Positions 61,535 to 64,000 of a DNA stretch of 64,000 bases are shown one piece after another. The DNA comes from Kitasatospora sp. MMS16-BH015 (lineage in GTDB: Bacteria > Actinomycetota > Actinomycetes > Streptomycetales > Streptomycetaceae), in assembly GCF_002943525.1 (NCBI RefSeq), contig NZ_CP025394.1, positions 1,984,001 through 2,048,000 of the forward strand, in the 5' to 3' direction. The position numbers were made by a program, and so were the translations under genes. Under the pieces are notes generated by a model, which saw nothing but the letters and a program-made list of their open reading frames with translations, was not told the origin of the DNA and did no database searches. Position 1 is the stretch's first letter. Each line of letters starts with the position of its first letter.

Positions 61535-63213
61535 TCCCCGTGCGCAGCACCCACCTCGAGCGCGCACTGCCGGTCAAGCGAGCACTGCCGGCCAAGCGCA
61601 CCCCGCTGGTCAAGCGCGCACTGCTGGCCGGCCTGGTGCTGACCCTGGCGGCCTGCTCCAGCGACCCGAAGCCCACCCCGCCCGGCCCGGTCTCCTCCAC
61701 CCCGATCCCCGGGGTGCTCCGCGTGCTGGCCAGCAGTGAACTCCAGGACATGGGGCCGGTGTTGGAGCAGGCCAAGAAGGCCACCGGGGTCACCGTGCAG
61801 CTCAGCTACACCGGCTCGCTGGACGGCGCCGACGCCGTCTCCTCCGGCCAGGCGGACGGCAAGTACGACGCCGTCTGGTTCTCCTCCGACCACTACCTGC
61901 GGCTGGACCCGGCCGGCAAGGCCAAGCTGGTCTCCCAGACGCCGGTGATGGTCTCCCCGGTGGCCGTCGGCGTCCGGGCCGGGATGCTGAGCGAACTCGG
62001 CTGGGGCGACGGCTCCCAGGTCACCTGGAGCCAGATCGGCGCGGCCGCCGCGAGCGGCAGGCTCTCCTACGGGATGACCGACCCCTCGCGCTCCAACTCC
62101 GGCTTCGCCACCCTGGTGGCGGTGGCCGCCGCCTTCTCCGGCGCGAGCGCGGCCCTGACCGACGCCGACGTGGCCAAGGCCACCCCACAGCTGCGCCAGT
62201 TCTTCGCCGGGCAGAAGCTCACCGCCGGCTCCTCCGGCTGGCTCGCCCAGGCGTACCAGAAGCCCGGCCAGGGCGAGAAGCTCGGCGCCCTGGTCAACTA
62301 CGAGTCGGTGCTGCTCTCGCTGGACCGCACGCTGCCGGCCGCCGACAAGCTGACCGTGATCCGTCCGGTGGACGGGGTGGTCTCGGCCGACTACCCGCTC
62401 TCGCTGCTGACCTCGGCCGGCCAGCCGGCCCGGGAGTCGTTCCAGCGGCTCACCACCTACCTGCTCGGCACCGAGGCCCAGCGGGCCCTCACCGAGCAGA
62501 CCCTGCGCCGCCCGGTCACCCCCGGGGTGGCTCCGGCCGACGGGCTGCCCACCGACCGCCGCCGCGAGCTGCCGTTCCCCGGCAGCCGGGCGGTGGCGGA
62601 CGGCCTGCTCTCCTCGTACCAGAACGAACTCCGGCGCCCCTCCCGGACGGTGTACGTGCTCGACACCTCCGGTTCGATGGCGGGCAGCCGGCTGGCCCAG
62701 CTCAAGGCGGCGCTCGGCCGGCTCACCGGCAGCGACGACACCCGGGGGCAGCGGCGGTTCCGCGACCGCGAGGAGGTGACCCTGATCCCGTTCGCCTCCG
62801 AGGTGAAGGCGGAGAAGACGCACACCGTGCCCCAGACCGCCCCGCAGGCCGAACTCGCCGCCATCGACGCCGATGTGAAGGCGCTCTCGGCCGACGGCGG
62901 CACCGCCCTGTACAGCAGCCTGGAGGAGGCGTACCAGGTGATCGCCCGCCGCCAGGCGGCCACCCACGACGACCGGTTCACCTCGATCGTGGTGATGACG
63001 GACGGCGAGAGCAACGAGGGCGCCACCGACGGGCAGTTCCGCTCCTTCGTCCAGGCGCTGCCGGCCGGGCAGCAGGTGCCGGTCTTCCCGATCCTGTTCG
63101 GCGACGCCGCCAAGGGCCAGCTCCAGGGCATCGCCGACCTCACCGGCGGCAAGCTCTTCGACGGCACGGGCTCCTTGGACGGCGCGTTCGAGGAGATCCG
63201 TGGCTACCAGTAG
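61531..63213 (+). CDS. Lipoprotein with substrate-binding and von Willebrand A domains
   Basis: The 560-residue lipoprotein has a basic lead, a lipobox (LAAC, Cys near 42) and a substrate-binding-like domain (VLRVLASSELQDMGPVLEQA, LSYGMTDPSRSNSGFATLVA) to about residue 330. Then comes a vWA domain with the MIDAS metal site DTSGSM (near 377), the Thr in DGGTALYSS and the Asp in VVMTDGESNEG. The vWA domain would bind a protein partner outside the membrane in a metal-dependent way. It is coupled to the upstream gene by GTGA, and the next gene starts inside its 3' end. Confidence 0.85.
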   Translation: MIPVRSTHLERALPVKRALPAKRTPLVKRALLAGLVLTLAACSSDPKPTPPGPVSSTPIPGVLRVLASSELQDMGPVLEQAKKATGVTVQLSYTGSLDGADAVSSGQADGKYDAVWFSSDHYLRLDPAGKAKLVSQTPVMVSPVAVGVRAGMLSELGWGDGSQVTWSQIGAAAASGRLSYGMTDPSRSNSGFATLVAVAAAFSGASAALTDADVAKATPQLRQFFAGQKLTAGSSGWLAQAYQKPGQGEKLGALVNYESVLLSLDRTLPAADKLTVIRPVDGVVSADYPLSLLTSAGQPARESFQRLTTYLLGTEAQRALTEQTLRRPVTPGVAPADGLPTDRRRELPFPGSRAVADGLLSSYQNELRRPSRTVYVLDTSGSMAGSRLAQLKAALGRLTGSDDTRGQRRFRDREEVTLIPFASEVKAEKTHTVPQTAPQAELAAIDADVKALSADGGTALYSSLEEAYQVIARRQAATHDDRFTSIVVMTDGESNEGATDGQFRSFVQALPAGQQVPVFPILFGDAAKGQLQGIADLTGGKLFDGTGSLDGAFEEIRGYQ

Positions 63214-63658
63214 AGCCCTGCGCTACCTGGAGTCGGCCCGCAACCTGGTCGGTTGCGGGCTCGGCGCGGGCGGGGTGGTGCTGCACTTCACCGGGGTCGG
63301 CGGCCCCTGGTGGCCGACCATGGTCGCGGCCCTGTACGGCGCCGGGGCGCTGCTCGCCCCGGGCCGCCGCGACCCCTGGCAGGAGGAGATCGACGCCTTC
63401 GCCGCCCGCGCCACCACGGCCGGCCTGCCGGCCGCCGACTGGCTCGCCACCGAGTACGCGGCGCTCCGCCGGGAGCGCACCCCGGAGGCCGAGCGGCGCC
63501 TGCGGCACGAACTCCCGCTGGCCCTGGACAGCTACCTGCGCACCCGCGCCTGGGAGGCGATCGAGCCCACCGGCACCGACCCGGTCGCGGTCTTCCGGGA
63601 GACCCTGGTCCACCTGCTGGTGCAGCGGCGCGGGTCGGCCGCCGGGCAGCCGGGCTGA
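63200..63658 (+). CDS. Small membrane protein of the vWA operon
   Basis: The 152-residue protein has two hydrophobic segments (LVGCGLGAGGVVLHFTGVGG and WWPTMVAALYGAGALLAPG) followed by a soluble helical part of about 100 residues (EEIDAFAARATTAGLPAADW and so on). The GTG start lies inside the preceding gene (14-bp overlap) with AGGAG upstream, so it is tightly co-translated. It resembles the small membrane proteins accompanying vWA/TelA-type genes in streptomycetes. A partner role in the same complex is inferred. Confidence 0.7.
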   Translation: MATSRALRYLESARNLVGCGLGAGGVVLHFTGVGGPWWPTMVAALYGAGALLAPGRRDPWQEEIDAFAARATTAGLPAADWLATEYAALRRERTPEAERRLRHELPLALDSYLRTRAWEAIEPTGTDPVAVFRETLVHLLVQRRGSAAGQPG

Positions 63659-63785
63659 CGCACCGACAGACGTACGGGCAGCCGGGGCGGCCGGGGCGGC
63701 CGGCTGAGCTGAGCCGCCACCGGGCGGCCGGGCTGACGCGTCGGCAGGCGGACGGCAGCTGACGCGCCGGCAGGCAGACGGCAGC
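63654..63785. repeat. Imperfect ~27-bp repeats downstream of the vWA operon
   Basis: Three related copies of a unit like GCTGACGCGCCGGCAGGCAG ending GACGGCAGC occur, near 63654-63682, 63732-63758 and 63758-63785. The first covers the stop codon of the small membrane-protein gene. The last two are directly adjacent. GGCCGGGGCGGCC also repeats between them. They look like short tandem duplications in a gap between convergent genes; I see no CRISPR-like spacing. Confidence 0.5.
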
Positions 63786-63796
63786 CGAGCGGTGGG

Positions 63797-64000
63797 TCAG
63801 TTCAGCGCGGCCAGCAGGGCGCCGCGGCCCCGGACGCCCAGCTTGCGGAAGCTGTTGGTGAGGTGGGTCTCCACGGTGCGGACGGCCAGGTGGAGCAGGG
63901 TGGCGATCTCCGCGTTGGAGTGGCCCTCGGCGGCCAGCCGGCAGATCCGGCGTTCGCTGTCGGTGAGGGCGGCGGCGCCGGTGTGGGTGTCCTTGGTGAG
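63797..64000 (-). CDS. LuxR/NarL-type regulator, C-terminal part (5' end outside window)
   Basis: The last 67 residues are present. They form a complete GerE/LuxR helix-turn-helix: ALTDSERRICRLAAEGHSNA, then EIATLLHLAVRTVETHLTNS and FRKLGVRGRGALLAAL. The gene continues beyond the right edge, so it cannot be told whether a receiver domain (two-component regulator) or a large ATPase domain precedes. It is convergent with the vWA operon. Confidence 0.9.
   Translation of the reverse strand, partial: LTKDTHTGAAALTDSERRICRLAAEGHSNAEIATLLHLAVRTVETHLTNSFRKLGVRGRGALLAALN

Overview
The window is very GC-rich actinobacterial DNA. Gene content points to a streptomycete (Streptomyces or Kitasatospora): a SAV2148-type HEPN protein, a DUF574-type SAM methyltransferase, a TrmB/LuxR regulator, a class-E-sortase-type LAETG surface protein, a TTA codon in a secreted-protein gene, and the core neighbourhood rpsA ... 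polA - thioesterase - liv operon - ANTAR regulator - tRNA - pyk. Start codons are often GTG, and neighbouring genes often overlap as GTGA or ATGA.

Layout. 1-5.4 kb: end of a TPR gene, an iron-uptake pair (fused EfeU-EfeO plus the Tat-exported DyP peroxidase EfeB) behind an iron box, and the HEPN protein. 5.7-13.1 kb: a trehalose-from-glycogen set (GlgX/TreX debranching enzyme, TreY, TreZ), interrupted by a divergent SDR/MerR pair whose MerR gene has lost its middle. 13.2-16.6 kb: a thioester-domain, sortase-anchored surface protein, then a small secreted hydrophobic protein, a 55-aa membrane protein and a TrmB/LuxR regulator. 16.7-18.8 kb: a split transketolase divergent from SoxR, with a SoxR box between them. 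18.9-22.5 kb: a methyltransferase, then a membrane protein and a small partner that share a short glycine/asparagine-rich motif.

22.5-27.75 kb is a decayed integrative element bounded by 23-bp direct repeats (attL/attR) exactly 5,200 bp apart. It lies in the 3' end of a VOC-family gene. It holds a serine-integrase pseudogene split by an IS256-family insertion, a secreted protein and a lipoprotein. The VOC reading frame still ends in the same residues because the element supplies its own copy of the gene end.

27.7-44.4 kb is mostly chromosomal housekeeping and accessory genes: coaE, a phosphodiesterase, an FAD oxidoreductase, DUF402, an MBL hydrolase/MarR divergent pair with paired operators, an orphan sensor kinase, two tiny secreted peptides (one with a duplicated CPNWPNC motif), an MMPL exporter, rpsA with a clear promoter and terminator, a methyltransferase, HrpB and an alpha/beta hydrolase. 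44.4-60.2 kb: polA, a hotdog thioesterase, the complete branched-chain amino-acid ABC transporter (SBP, LivH, LivM, LivG, LivF), an ANTAR response regulator, an unusual class-I tRNA with a CAA anticodon, two tandem HTH-LAGLIDADG proteins, a GGCT-SGNH fusion and pyk. 60.4 kb to the end: a three-gene operon (substrate-binding-like membrane protein, SBP-vWA lipoprotein, small membrane protein) behind a PHO-box-like repeat, and the end of a LuxR-type regulator. All functional calls come from reading the sequence; no database search was run.
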